Assembly (NCBI RefSeq): GCF_905404315.1
Contig: NC_066273.1
Coordinates: 13,206,001-13,270,000 of the forward strand
Reading direction: 5' to 3'
DNA from: Leptidea sinapis
Taxonomy: Eukaryota; Arthropoda; Insecta; Lepidoptera; Pieridae
Length of the DNA stretch: 64,000 nt
The position numbers and the translations under genes were made by a program. This document shows positions 37,101-52,100 of this stretch, piece by piece; position 1 is the first letter of the stretch; the number at the start of each line of letters is the position of its first letter. The notes beneath the pieces are model-generated. The model searched no databases. It was given only the letters and a program-made list of their open reading frames with translations, and was not told where the DNA came from.

Positions 37101-40100
37101 ATCCATCACCGAGTGATGCATATTTCCTCCGCCTTTGATTTTCGGAATAGATAAATAACAGAATAACTTATTTTTGAACTTGATTTCGTCGAGATTGTCT
37201 CACGCCGGTAAGTAATAGGTACGAAGGAATTTTCTGACTCTTTCGTAACATAAAACTAAATTTCAGGATGCAGTTGCCAGACCGCCCACTTTGGCTGCTG
37301 TCCGGACAACGTCACCATCGCACGAGGTCCCAATAACGAGGGTTGTGGATGTCATTACACCGAGTATGGATGCTGTCCTGATAGGTAATTTGTTTCTAAA
37401 ATAAATTTCTTAAGGACTCTATAGAAGATCAAATGAAATACGTTATAATTTTTAAAACTTTAAACAAAAATTTGGTTGTATGATGTAGCTCTCTCTTTGT
37501 CTAGTATTTAGAATAGTATGAAATAATATTATTTTTACTAACCCAATGAAGCAGGATTTTATATTTACAGTATTTTATCATGCTAAAAAAATTCTTAATG
37601 TGTCTCTATTTTAATTTATTCTGGCGAGCTAGATCCATAGTGGATAATTATTTTGAATTAAAATTTACGTCATTGTATAGTCTAATAAATTTTTCAGACT
37701 CTAAAGATGATTGACAAAATTATTGGGGATTTGTTTATTTTTCAAATAAACAAATCCCAAATAATTTTTAAACAAATAACTAAATAAAATAAAAGGTCGC
37801 TCGATGTTCAGTGAAGTCAGTCTCATTTATATAAAATGAATATGTGTTTTTTTTAATGTTGTGGTACTCATTATCTAGCCGGAATCCTGTGTAAAGGAGC
37901 CTCCCACTGGTAGATTAGACTAGTAATTATTTTTGTCCTATGTATCCTCTCAAATGCTTGGAAGTGGGCCTTTTACTGTATTTTAAAATGCTTTCATGTT
38001 ATTTTCTAACTTACAGTATGCCATAAATCTGCATTAAAACGTACACAAAAGTTAGCATACCTACGTCATACTTTGTAATTGTACTTTGTGAGAATAATCT
38101 ATTTTCCTACCCCCTTATTCATAATGGTCCGCTAACTTTAAACAGCCGCTAAGGAGTGTTTTTTCTTATTCTGACTTAGGTCAAAAGAAGAAGACAGAGT
38201 GAGAATTAGCAATGCTTGAAGTTAGCAGACTATTATGAATAAGGGGGCTAATCTATATCTAAGCTATTACGTAAATTTTTTCGTGATACATACCTATAAT
38301 TGTATAGGTATGTGTCATCGGAGACCTTTCCGCTCAATAACCCTATCTTAATTTGAATACAAAAAATATATTGGTACTTTCAATTTGTATCATTATGAGT
38401 TATGACGTTTGGTTCTTTTATTTTTAGCCATCTTTGCGAGATTTTTACAAAATTGTTCCTTCAGAAAAGTAGAATAGCACGAGGAATAAATCATTTTAAT
38501 GATTTTTGCTTCGTTAGGCCAAAGAAGTATAACTTCTTGCGTGCATACATAAGTACACACACCCTTTTTTTTTCGTTTACCAGACATACAGCAGCGACTG
38601 GATATAACTATGAAGGCTGTGGCTGCCACACGTATCAATTCGGGTGCTGTCCTGACGGTGTGACGATATCCAGTGGCCCCGGTCTCGCGGGCTGTCTCTG
38701 CCAGCATTCTCCATTCAAATGTTGTGGTGATGAAGTCACAGCGGCTACTGGACCGGATGGAGCAGGATGTAACTGCGCGAACAGTAAATATGGCTGTTGT
38801 CCTGATGGAACTACTGCTGCAGCAGGGCCGAAATTCCTGAACTGTACAAATATACCGATAAATAGACAAGGTAATGCTACAAATGTAAGAAGGGTGTGGA
38901 GTAGAGAGTTCGCTTTATTGTGTGTCTTCTACCGCATTTATATATAAGCACAATAGTATAGTCAGGCCATAAGGCTTGGTACAATAAAATAATTCAACCA
39001 ACTTATATACACATTCAATTCACACAAAATATTACCTTAATCTTAAATACAAAAATAAAAGAAAAAACATAAGTTTTTTCTATGGGAGAGGAGGACAAGT
39101 GCGTCACTTGTTGTTTTTTTATCACCGCGAGCCATTCCTGTTGTAACAAGAGAAGAATCACAGGAGCGTTGCCAGCCCTTTACTTAACTTTACACGCTTT
39201 TTCTTAAGGTACCCATGTCGTATCGTTTCGAAAACAGCGCACAAGGAAGGTCAATCCACAGATCTTACAAAACCGCACTGCGGAAGAACGCTTTACGCTA
39301 CACATCCAGATAGTGGGGATGATATCTTAACATTCTTTTTCTATCTCGCTGTATATCCGTTAGAGATTTTCTTCTCTCTTGCATTACATAGATTTTTCTT
39401 TGAATTAAATTTGATAAAATAACCAACGCAAGAGAAAAGTAGTTGTTTTGTTTATAATATTACTTGTATAATATAAGGAGACTTATTTTTTCAAATTATT
39501 ACAGAGGCTTGTAGTCTGCCGAAGGACAGCGGCGAGTATAACACTAACGTCATAGACCGTGCAGTCGTCACAACTAAGAAGTGGTACTACGACATGACGT
39601 ACGGTGGATGCGCACCTTTCTGGTACTTGGGCTTCAAGGGCAATCCCAACAGGTTCTCAACACAAGAAGAGTGTCAAGATGTCTGCGTTCATCCAGCGCC
39701 TAGAGGTAGAGGGTATATTATGCATAGTTCTTAAATAAGAGTCAATTTTATTTGTCCTTTGAAGTAGTGCAAAAAGAAAGTTGGAAAATTTTAATATTTA
39801 TTAATATTTGTCGTCTCCAATCCGGGGTATAAACAGGAACACCCCTTTGTTGCATTGGTTCATCATCAGCCGGAAGACGTCCACTGCTGGACAAAGGCCT
39901 CCACCAAATACTCATCCAACGTATTCCGGCGATCTTAATCAGATCGTCGGTCCATCTTGTATGGGGATCCATCCATGGGTTGGTGTGTGCTTTGACGTCA
40001 AGTGAGATTTCTTCTTTTTAGTTCTCCAGACTTCTTCCTTATACTTTGGTAGGGGCCTCTCCGCACTACTACTACGAATCTACGCACGCATGTAGAAGTC

Positions 40101-43100
40101 CCAAAACGGTTGTGGAGGTACCACTAACCGGCTCCTTGAGCAAATCGAATTGACTACAGATTCCTCGTTGCAGCTGATCTCCATGATAAGGATTCTTGGT
40201 GATCTCAACGCACACCACATTGGATTGTACGGCTCATCATCACACGATCAAATTTGAATGTCATTGAAACCGATATATATTTTGTTCATAGACGCGTGTA
40301 AATTGCCGTCATCAAAAGGCTCGTGCACAGGATATAATGTGAAATGGTACTACGATTCTAACCAAGAACGATGCGCCAAGTTTATCTACGGCGGCTGCCT
40401 CGGCAATGATAACAGATTCGACTCCGAGGAACTATGTCAAGCCAGTTGTAGGCCTGAGAAGACTGAAGGTTTGTGTCGATATTAATTATTTTACTAGTCA
40501 CGCGTCCGTTCTGAGAGTTCTTACAGAGCGTCGTGGTATTTCCGACAAATATAATAAACTTAAATATTATATTGATACCAGTGGGAGGCTCCTTTTGCAC
40601 AGGATACCGGCTAGATTATGGGTACCAAAACGGTGCCTTTTTCTGCCGTGAAGCAGTAATGTGTAATCAGTACTGTGTTTCGGCCAGAAGGGCGCCGTAG
40701 CTAGTGAAATTACTGGGCAAATAAGATTTAACATCTTATGTGTCAAGGTGACTTGTGAATGTTTCTGGCAAATAAAGAACTTTGACTTCGAATTAAATAT
40801 TTAAGGCATGTAAATAGTTTAAGAAGTTCATTAATATTTCTAGAGCAATGCAAACAGCCAATTGAACAAGGAAGCTGCGCTGGCTCCTATCTCCGTTGGG
40901 GCTTCAACCCGGAGACGCGAAAATGCAGTCAGTTCATCTGGGGCGGGTGCGAGGGTAACGCAAACAGGTTTAATTCTGAAGCTGCCTGTATGATGCAATG
41001 CAATGCGCCTGGAGTACCTCAAGGTATGTATCAATGAAATCAGTATAATATAGTTTTAATCTTATTTGTCATAGGGAAATGGGCGTTCAATAAAATGCAT
41101 CCTCCCTCAAGTTTGTACGATTTGTGAGGCATTCATTTACCAGTGGGAGGCTCCATTGCACAGGATGCCGGCTAGATTATGGGTACCACAACGGCGCCTA
41201 TTTCTGCCGTAAAGCAGTAATGTGAAAGCATCACTGCGTTTCGGTCTGAAGGGCGCCGTAGCTAGTGAAATTAGTGGGCAAATGAGACTTAACATCTTAT
41301 GTCTCAAGGTGACGAGCGCAATTGTAATGCCGCTCAGAATTTTTGAGTTTTCAAGAATCCTGGGCGGCACTGCATTGTAATGGGCAGGACGTATCAATAA
41401 CCATCAGCTGTACGTCCTGCTCGTCCCTTATATTATTTAAAAAAAATGTAAGAAAACGCATGATTTGATAGCAATTCCGAAAGCTTTATGAGAGGAATTC
41501 GCATGTATGAATGAACAGGGCATAGAAAGTTAACACCTAGTAAGTAGAACCTCGTTAAGTCGAACCTCGATTAGTTGAAAATTTCCAAATCTCGAAAAAA
41601 TGTTTTTTTCCCTTCCCTTCAAACACCAAAACTTCCGTTACTCAAAATCTCAACCCTTTCTCTATTAGTAGAATAATCAGTGAGTCCCTCCAAGCCATTT
41701 TAGTACATATCTTATCTCCATAAATTGAAAAATTTTTTTTTACCTCTGTATCTCGAGCATAGCAATGTTTTATTTTACAACCTTTTCAACTCTATTATTT
41801 GAGAACTCTATTATTTATTACCTCTGTAGTTCGAAGAAAAATATGTTACCGACCTTAAGAATTTGCCGATAGTATACAATTTAGAATTACCACGAATTAA
41901 TATACTTTAACATGCGTTTGCTTTCTTGGTGTCAGGTGTTTGATTTTATTATTTTTGTTTAATATTATAATTTCTGGGAAGAGGTGAGACAGTTGCTCAT
42001 GGGCATCCGCAACACCAGGGATCAAGAAATGCGTTGCCGGCCTTTAAGTTGGGAGTATGTTCCGAGTTTGAAAGTTCTTAAGTCATATCGGTTCGGGAAA
42101 ACAGCAAGTAACTGATTCCAAGTTGTCATGCGAGGTAAGATGTTTCTCGCAAAATCATCTGAACAACTCATTTGACTACTACCCGTGAAATATGCGGTCA
42201 AAAGTTGAAGAGAGAGCCCACATCTCTACGAAACGGCAAAAATCAAGCTGATCGGAGATGACTTTATCGATTAATTGATATTTAACTAATTTCTTTACAA
42301 CTTTCTTGACTTGGATTTTCATTGTTGTTTTTTTATCATATTATGCACTTTATTAACATCGTAGTTATGAAGTAGTTTAGAATTTAGACAATCATATAAT
42401 ATACTATTTTCTTTTTTTTAATCTTCTCGCATGTTGTGTTTTCTACTTCTTATCTTTATTATCTAACATTTTTCTTTCTTGTTCCTTCAGGTGATGGTTT
42501 TATTTTTATTAATATTTACTTTATGCACTTGTGATTGGGTAGTGACTATCTCAATATTTTAATGCCAGTTTTTATTACGATTGGTAACAAAAAATATAAA
42601 TTTTCTACAAGATATACAATTAAAGATGTAAATGTAAAAATCTTATTCGGTTTGTTTCGGTACAGTTCTTTGATCTTATTATTAACTTAGTCAAATGTTT
42701 TGAGTTTTCTTTTGTGTTAATTCCGCCAATATTTGTCTTTAAACTATTCGACACGTATATCGCCTCTACACGAGGCATCCTTAGGAGATGTTAACTCGCC
42801 AAACTCTGGCACGAGACGAGGCGAATATTGGCGGAATTTACACTAAAGAAAACTCAAATCATTTGGATAATTATGGATTTCAACAAAGTAACGCCTACTT
42901 CAATAAATTTTATTAACTTTATTTTATGAAATCTGATATAGTATGACTTTAACAAGACTTTGTTGTAATATTAATGACAAAAGCCTCAAGTATTCGTGAT
43001 GATATTTTCATAGACACTCGTAGAACCTGAACAAATCTTTTTTTTTATATTGGTATTGTCACTTATCAATCACTGCATCTCTTCACTAACTGCACAGCAC

Positions 43101-46100
43101 GATGCAAGTTGCCAGGACCAGTTGTTGGGACCAGCACGGGGAAGTATCCCATGTGGTCGTTCAAGCAAACAGAGAACAGATGTGTACCGTTCTATTACAC
43201 TGGTGATGGTGGGAATGACAACATGTTTGAAAGTGAACAGGACTGCGTAGATGCGTGTCCTAGTGCCTATGGTAATTGCTTTCTATATAATCATTTTGTA
43301 TTATAAAGTCAATCGAAATGCTTTATAATGTAATCAGGAATCTTCGAAACTGCTTTTTATTTCTTCGCATATATTTAAGACTAATTCTTATTCATCAAAG
43401 GATCTATAATTTATATTAACTCTCTATTCTACTTTTCATGTGATTATTATATTATATTTTGCATGTCGTGCCTCTTGATTAAAGATTATAGGGGCCTCCT
43501 ATAGCTGGGAATCCAAGAGTTGGATTCTTGTAAGTTATTGGGAGAATTTTCACACGCATCCGATCCGTACCCGTAAAAATACGGTCCGGTGTAGTCTTAG
43601 AACTATTTCTAATATTTGAGGGAAAGAAATCGGATGATGAAGCCGGATCTAGTGCGTATAATAGAAATAGTTCTACGAATACTTCTGACCGTTTCACGGA
43701 TACGGAACGTATTCGGATCGGACGTAGTGCGAAAGCGCTCTAACTCAAAACCCGGCACCAATTATCATCATAATCTCACAACATTACAAACAATATAATC
43801 TACTACAAGGATTGCGCTTTAGCGATTCTTAGGAAAATTTTCCCTCAGCTGAAGAAAATTGCAGATCACTCGAATGTTGTAAGAATTTTAGGTATTTACT
43901 TCAAACTTTCATATTCATTCATATATATATAAGCAGGAAACGGTATTATAATTTAGATGGTGTTATAATAAATCTTTATAACTACATTTTGTACGTATTT
44001 GTTTGTTTTTATACAGTTCCAGATGTATGCACCTTGCCAGCCCACCCAGGTGACTGCGACCGCTATGAAACACGATGGTTCTTCGATACGAAGCTGACAA
44101 GGTAAATATATTTATCCTTCGTGTTCAAAAGACACAACCATTGAGGTAATGTATGTATATCGGGCTACGTACTTTGCCACATCATCTCTGGACATTGCTG
44201 GAACGTGAAGTCCCCTCCCGTTCCCCTTTCACCCCCTCGCGATCGCCCTGTTTCGTTCACGACTGCAACACTCTGAATTCTTGGGTTTTACAAGAAACCT
44301 GCGCGGCATTTCATTGTTATGGGCAGGGTGCATCAATTGCCATCAGCTGAACGTCCAGCTCGTCTCATCTGGCACGAGACCTGTGCCAGATTGTGGCGAG
44401 ACTGAGGATGCCTCGTGTCAAGGCGAAACACGTGTCGAATTGTTTAAAAACAAATATTGGCGGAATTAACACTAAAGAAAACTTAAATCATTTGTATAAT
44501 TATGGATTTCCGCAAAGTAACGCCTACTTCAATAAATTTTCACCCCTAATTGTCATAAAAAGGGGCCTGAACTTTACCCAACGTGTGGGGAATATACTAG
44601 CACATTCATTTCACCATACGATTCTTCATTGTCTTAGGTGTCGTCAATTCTACTACGGTGGGTGTGGAGGAAACGAGAACAACTTCGCAACAGAGGCCGA
44701 GTGTGAGAACAGATGCTCGGAGGAGGCAGCTGTCACCACCACAGTGCAGCCCACCAATCGCTATTGGAACGGTATGTTAAAATATGGCACTCAATATAAA
44801 TAATAGCTGTGTTTGAAACTTATAAATCAAATTCAAATATTTTTATTCAAAATAGGGTATGATATCTCTTATTGACAGTCAAAAACCACCATCCATTCAA
44901 AAAAGAAGAATGGGCGCAAGAAACTCAGCGGGCTTCTTTTTTATACATAAAAAATTGGTTAGAATATAATATCGTACAATAAAATTTATTATTTACTAGC
45001 CTGAGGGTGCTTGCTCATTGCCAATATGTGGATTCATGTAGAAAGTCATTTATTTTATAGTAACCTTTACCACACAAACGTTTTTTAACATTTCGTAATA
45101 CATTTGTTTTGAACATTATCTGGGATCTTGTTGTAAAAGCATAGATGCACAACGACCCATAAAAGACTTACTAACGAGCCGAGTAGTAGGCATATTAATT
45201 TGCGACGAGATTGAATATATAAGTACTTACTGACCTTAGTTTCTATGGTCTGTAGAAACATGATGAAACGGAAGAAGTTAGTAAAGATTACGAACCTAAT
45301 TTTACGGAATTATCTAAATGATGAAACTGCAAACAAAATTTACTGTTTGTAGTTTTATTAGTGACAAAAAGTTACGATCTACATTAATTATAATATCTAT
45401 ATCGCACCTTTAATAATATATCATTTATATAAATATGATATTCATCATTAAAAATATCATTGTTATTTTTCTCTTCTTTTTAGTCTTTTTGCTCCATAAT
45501 GGTGTAGACCTCTTGCTACTCTTCTCTTGAGCCACGAGCATTCAGTTCATTTCTGTTACACTTTTAATGTTATCTTTCCAACGCATTTGCTGTTGGTCGC
45601 TTCTCATCCCAAGTATACATGCCACTCTAGAAGACTATCTAATATCTGAATATGATGTATTCAGAACACTAATTAATTAAAATTAACACTTTTTATAAGG
45701 TACGTGCTCTTACTTGTAACGTGTACTCACTCATAGAAGAAGAAATTAGTGACTTTTGGTTACTATGACTACAAAAAAAGTTATTACGTTGTCATGAGTA
45801 TAATGCGCAGTGGAAGCGTGCTGGGCCCATAACCTGTTATATGAGATAGAGCAGAGTATCAGCAGTAGGCTATGAGCAAATCAGTGCGTTCACCATTATT
45901 TAATATAAGAAAACAATTTTATAAATTAATTACAACTTTTTATTCTCATGACAACAATGATATTATATACAATAAAGAGGTAGATATCGCACTAGCGCGC
46001 GCAAAATGTTGTAGACAAATTCAGACAATTGTTGTAATTTCATTTAGTCGGCTAATAGCAGCGAGCTAAGCCGAACGTTTTCGTGGCGTGACAATTATAA

Positions 46101-49100
46101 TCTAAAATGCCAACCTGTGTGTTAAGAAAGTGTAAAAACTATGTTTGCAAGATATATAAGAGTGAGGGTATTTCATACCATACGAAATTATATAAAAGAA
46201 CATCGTATTTGTATTTTATCACGATTTTATTTCTTAATAGCTGACCCAGCAAACGTTGTATTGCCGATATTAAAATCGCGATACAAAAGTAACTGTTGAT
46301 CGTAGATGGGTGAAAATTTGAATTTGTATGTATTTTTTAATGTTGTCTCATAATCAAACAAATTTAAAAAAAAATGTCAAAAAAATTAAAAAAAAAAATC
46401 GTGTGGACCACCCTTAACATTTAGGGGTATGAAAAATAGATGTTGGCCGATTCTCAGACCTACTCAATATACTCACAAAATTTCATGAGGATCGGTAAAG
46501 CCGTTTCGGAGAAGTACGGGAACGAACATTGTGACACGAGAATTTTATATATAAGATTTACAAATAAATTTCGAATTATTAACGTGGTGGTTCGAGCAAG
46601 ATAGAGAATATAATCTCAACTGCAGCGCGACAAGGACAAATAGTATGTGTCATAGATTAATCAACCAGAAGTGAAATCGTAGGCAGAATACATAGTGGTT
46701 GTAACCGCTTTATTGCGGAACTTGAGTTTTCTTGTTAGTTAGTGAGCGTCTTTCTTAAATAATATTATGATGATTATAATAAGTTCTGGCTTTCAAAGTC
46801 TTATAATAACGGTTGTATAGAATGAGATTAGTAATAGCAGGCTATTTGATATTTTATTAGTACTTAATCTTGGAATGTATGTAACGTACTTAGAGGTCTA
46901 CTCGCAAAATCGACAACGACATATTTGGAACGATACGATAATACTCCGAATATACCGCAACTACCCTGTCTGCTGCGGGATGATCAAGGTATTATATTTT
47001 AGGACAATTTAGGAAATTATGTTGTAGGGTAAGTAGCGGACGTAGACAGTAAGTGCTATCTGTTTGCGTAGGAGTTTTTTCAGTAAAACTGCCCTTTCGG
47101 TATATCCCATGCTAACTGCAGAAGAATCAATGGATCATTTTCTGTTTCTCCCATTATCTTATTGTAATAAAATCTCAACAAAAATACATTCATAAATAAT
47201 ATAATATACAAGAAATAATAATTGTAAACTTAAAACTTTTTGGGTGCCGTCGTTAGTAAAATTGTAAAAATGGAACCCTTACTGTTAATACATTTCGGTT
47301 TTGTTTTGATATGTCTGTATGTTTTTTATTATTTTATGTACAAATAATTTATATCATCAATATGGCTTTATATTTTAATCAACATTATTATTTTTTTAAA
47401 TCAATAGCACCTAATTTACCTAATTTAAATGTAGTTTTACTACTTTATAACTTTTATTACATGAACTCATGAATTAGACATGACTCAGTAAAAAATCATA
47501 TCTGGTGAATGATTCTGTGTTTTTATTATGCAAATACGGAGCAATTAGCAAATTAGACTTATCTCTTTTTCACTTGAGATAATTGCATTTACTATCCTTC
47601 TTTGACGTGTAATCGTAATGTAGTGTGCTATTGCAATGTTAAATTATTCATGTGTGCGTTTGTGTATCATTTACAAACACCGAATGTTGTCTAGGTAACC
47701 TATCTATACTTTTAAATATCATTGCATGACAACGTAATTACTTTTTTTGTAGTCATAGTAACCAAAAGTCACTAATTTCTTCTTCTATGAGAATGTGTCA
47801 GTCCCAAAAGAAGATCCAGTCGGCCACTAGCCAACATATCAGATTCATGACTTTACATTCTTCCAGATTATTGCGTGCCCGAAGCGGATCCAGGACCATG
47901 CACCCAGTTTGAGGAGATGTGGGCTTTCAGCGTGACGAGCGGCACTTGTAAAAGATTCCGCTTTGGAGGCTGTGGTGGTAACAACAACAGATTCCCCGAC
48001 CTGAAAACGTGTTTGAGCATCTGCGCGCCAGACCAAGGTAAAAACCACCGAGTAGCAATATACTTCATATTCTAAACTAAATTTTATATTAATTTTCTCT
48101 GAGCACCGAGCAGAACTTAGTCAAGGACCCTTTCACTTGATCGCATCTGATAGGGAACAGTCCACGGAGTGCTTTGTCTTTAGTGTTCCCAACTACGATC
48201 AGCCTTTCAAAGCTTTCATCTCTCTTCCTCAAGGGCAAGGACAAGTTTAGATATAGAAGCTTTAGCAAAATTTATGAACGATGTGGGACTCAACGGAACA
48301 ACGGTGGGGCACGAGTGGTCGCTGGTTCCAGTCCCGCATAATTCATTAAGTTTGGTTATAAATTTATTTGTTTCGTTTGTATTGTGTTGTAGAAGTGTGC
48401 CAACAGCCCATGCAAGCGGGCCCGTGTCAAGGATCCTTCATGAAATGGTTCTTCGACGCAGCTACCGGATCCTGCTCTCAGTTCACATACGGAGGATGCC
48501 AAGGAAATGACAATCGGTAACATTTTATTGAAGTGTACTTGTTTAGGCGCGTTATGAAAAAATGATGAGAGTGAAATTTTAAGATGCGCGCGCATCACTG
48601 TAACACAAAAGTAACAGGTTGAAGTTGGTTCCTGAAATTTTGTGACATTTGCGTCATTCGCTATTTTTTTTTTTGGTGTCTTCGTCTTATTATTAAGACA
48701 GACAAAGGGTTCAAGCCCATACAGCCGTATTCATTATTTATTAATTAATTGTCACAGCCATCTTTGCAAGATTTTTACAGAATTATTCTTTCTAAAAACG
48801 TAGAACAGCACGAGGAATAAATTACTTTAATGATTTTTGCTTCGTTAGGCCAAAGAAGTAAAATACACACTTTATTAAAGGTCCACCATCACAGGGTACA
48901 CATGTTCGTAAAATTATAAACAATGTCCAAAAATCGTATTCCTGCAATTTTAATGCACATAAACATTCAAACAATTTAATTCCATTCCCGACTCGTGGTC
49001 ACACCTCTTTGTCACACCAGTGTGACTACGAGTAAGTTTTTTTCCTCGTTGTCATACCAAGGGTTTTCCTACAACCTGTTGGTAATTGATATAAGTGATA

Positions 49101-52100
49101 TTTCTATTCTCATGATCTCGACTTTCTCGAAAGTTTAGATAACGACTGATGATGAACGGAAAATGTTTTTTCCTCGTCTTCACACCACGGGTTTTATTAC
49201 ACCTTTTATATCTTAACGTTAGTGGTGTGATAAGTACAATCTGTCAAAATAGGCAAAGATGTATAACTTTTGTACATAGGTATATTACTTAACGTAGTAT
49301 TTCCATAAAATGGCCTAAACATATATTATTAATCATTAATTAGTTTCTTTTGCGAATAATAACCAATTTATCTTTTTAACTTAACTCAATTTCAATTGTG
49401 TCTTTTTCCTTGGCCTTTTTTCAATGTCACTTTCCATGTCCTCCTTTAAGACAGTGAATAGTTTATAAACTGTCACATAATTTTTGTGAATTATTTTGTT
49501 AAGTCTGGAGTGCCAACTTTCACAAATATTATTTTGTTCTGTGTCTTTTCTGTTAAGGTTCCATTCTGTAATGAAACTTTCATGTTTGAGCCAGTACTTC
49601 TTCATGTACGTCAAAAAATCTTTTACTTTGCCAACCGAGGCACTCATATCTGCAATAGTTATAAATATACGCAATATGTTGTATTCAAATCTATATACAA
49701 GTCATAAAAGCTAGTTTTACAATAAACTAGACAATATCATGATCATAACTATCAGTTGGCTGTTCTCTCTGCTTTTGATGTCATCAATTGACATTCGAGT
49801 AAAAAGTTTATCGATCATCTCTGCAGGTTTGACTCTCGCGAGGACTGTGAGCGGCGTTGCAGATCTCAAGAACCCGAGCCTGTTAGAACTACCACCATAT
49901 CGCCGGTAATTGTATTACGGATTAAACAAACCCTGTTCAATTTAACCCCCAAAAGTTTTTAAAACCGGTTAAAAACTTTTTTAATAAGGTATCAACCTAC
50001 CACCGGTTAAATTATGAATGTAGTGGTAACATTCAACTATGAGTCCTATTTATATTATTACTATTTTTATGAGTGTTCATGTAAAATGTATTATTTGTTA
50101 GGTGCCTTGATAAATAAATACTGGGTCTCGAAATTTCGAGCAATTATCATTTCCGACGTCACTTGGTAGGCAAAGCCGAATTGAGTTCTGGGTTGTAGAT
50201 ATGCCATCCCAAATTCTAGCGCTCTACAACGCGCAGGTCCGACGACACATGAAGCATTTTCTTTATCTCTGAGCATCCCGGTATCAGCTCGAACTATCTA
50301 TCTGAACGCGTGAATTGTAAACTACTTCAATTATTGGGTTTCCAGGGGATACTGTAGAATAGAGAAATTTCTTCATTGTATCTTAGCTTAGTTGTGTTTT
50401 AGCTGCTTAACCTGATTCCAGCCACCGAATTTATCTTTCGCATGACGCGCCACAAACTTAGATATCATCCCAGCCATCAGGATGTGTGTCGCTGTTTCAC
50501 AGTACGGTTTTCAGGGACATTACGATATGGGCACCTTCATAAAACACGCGTTACCCTTCCAAAATATCCTGTTTCTGTGATTCCTCTGGTGTTATGAGAG
50601 AGAAATGTTTACGGTGATGACTAAGCATCAGATGACCTTATATCATCTTCTTACGGATTTCCTTAACGTGTTTTTTCGCTAACAGGTACCAAAGATAATT
50701 TACGAAGAATGTCAGATCTCGCCTGAGCTCGAGGAGTGTCAGGGTTCAGCTACTACGGTGTGGTACTTGGATCCCTCACGGCGTGCCTGTGTTCCCCACG
50801 ACAACGCAGACAACGGCAAACTCTGCAGACTCACAGGAGTCTACTTATCAGAGGAGGAATGCGAGCGGTTTTGTGGAGCTTTCGAGGGCATTGGTAAGTC
50901 ACCAGATCATAATATATCTATATATTTAAGAGATTTATGACTCTGATCGCATCACGATATATAGGACCACTGAATCTTTAGTAAGAGTATCTTTCGTCGA
51001 GCTGTGATCAGCTGAGGACAGATTGTTTTTTTCTGTTTTTCCGTTGGTTGGTTTGTTCGTATGTAGTCCCGGAAAATTACAAAAACTACAGAAGACATTT
51101 AATTCAATTTTTTATGAATATTAACAATAAGCCGGGAGATTTTAGAACAACGAACAAATATTTTACCAGTGGGAGGCTCCTTTGCACATGATGCCGGATA
51201 GATTATGGGTACCACAACGGCTGGGCAAATGACACTTAACGTCTTATGTCTCAAGGTGACGAGCGCAGTTGTAATGCCGCTCAGAATTTTTTGGTTTTCC
51301 AAGAATCCTGAGCGGCACTGCATTGTAATGGGCAGGGTGTATCAATTACCGTCAGCTGAACCTCCTGCTTGTCTCGTCCAAAAAAACGCCATTTAGCGTA
51401 CTGAGGAGTAAAAGCAAAACGGCCCTCGAATTCACATCCAGTGGTTTATTCTCCCAAAGTTGATACTCGAATAATTCTGTGAACATTGTCATAATAATGT
51501 TATTATTAGTACGTAGGTTCCTGTAAGATTTGAATGATTGAATGAAAGTTTGATGCATGCAATATACGATCATTTAAATTAATACAGTTTATTCTTTATT
51601 ACTTTCTATTAAATATTTAATATTATTTAAACATGATTCATATATTGCATGCACTTTACAAGTAATTTGTTATATATATTACAGCCCTTGCAAATTACTC
51701 TATTTATTGAAAATAGTGGCCGTTGAATTTCTTGTAAGTTCTTCTCACGAGCTCTACTTTTTTCGAACTTATGGTAGATTCAGTAATTTAAAATATATAT
51801 TTATAGTGACGATTCAAAAGTGTTTAGTTTAAGTCTAATTGAATATAGTTTATTCGACTTTGACTTTGAATTAATTCCAGATGTGTGCCACGCCGCCGTG
51901 GACCCCGGCACCTGCGGGGAGTCCATCACCAAGGTGTTCTACAACGTCACCAGCGATCGGTGCGAGTGGTTCACCTACAGCGGTTGTCTGGGCGGCGCCA
52001 ATCGCTTCTCTTCGATGCAGGAGTGTGAGATTGAATGCAGAGCGCACGCAGGTATACCAAAGCCGCCTTTTTTTTTTACTGACTGACCTTACTTATAGTT

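Noticed and set aside
38402..38583. 5' extension of exon 25 upstream of the acceptor
   Set aside because: The open frame covers repeat family H and has no Cys pattern. The TTTACCAG acceptor at 38583 joins lagrin unit 10 in correct phase.
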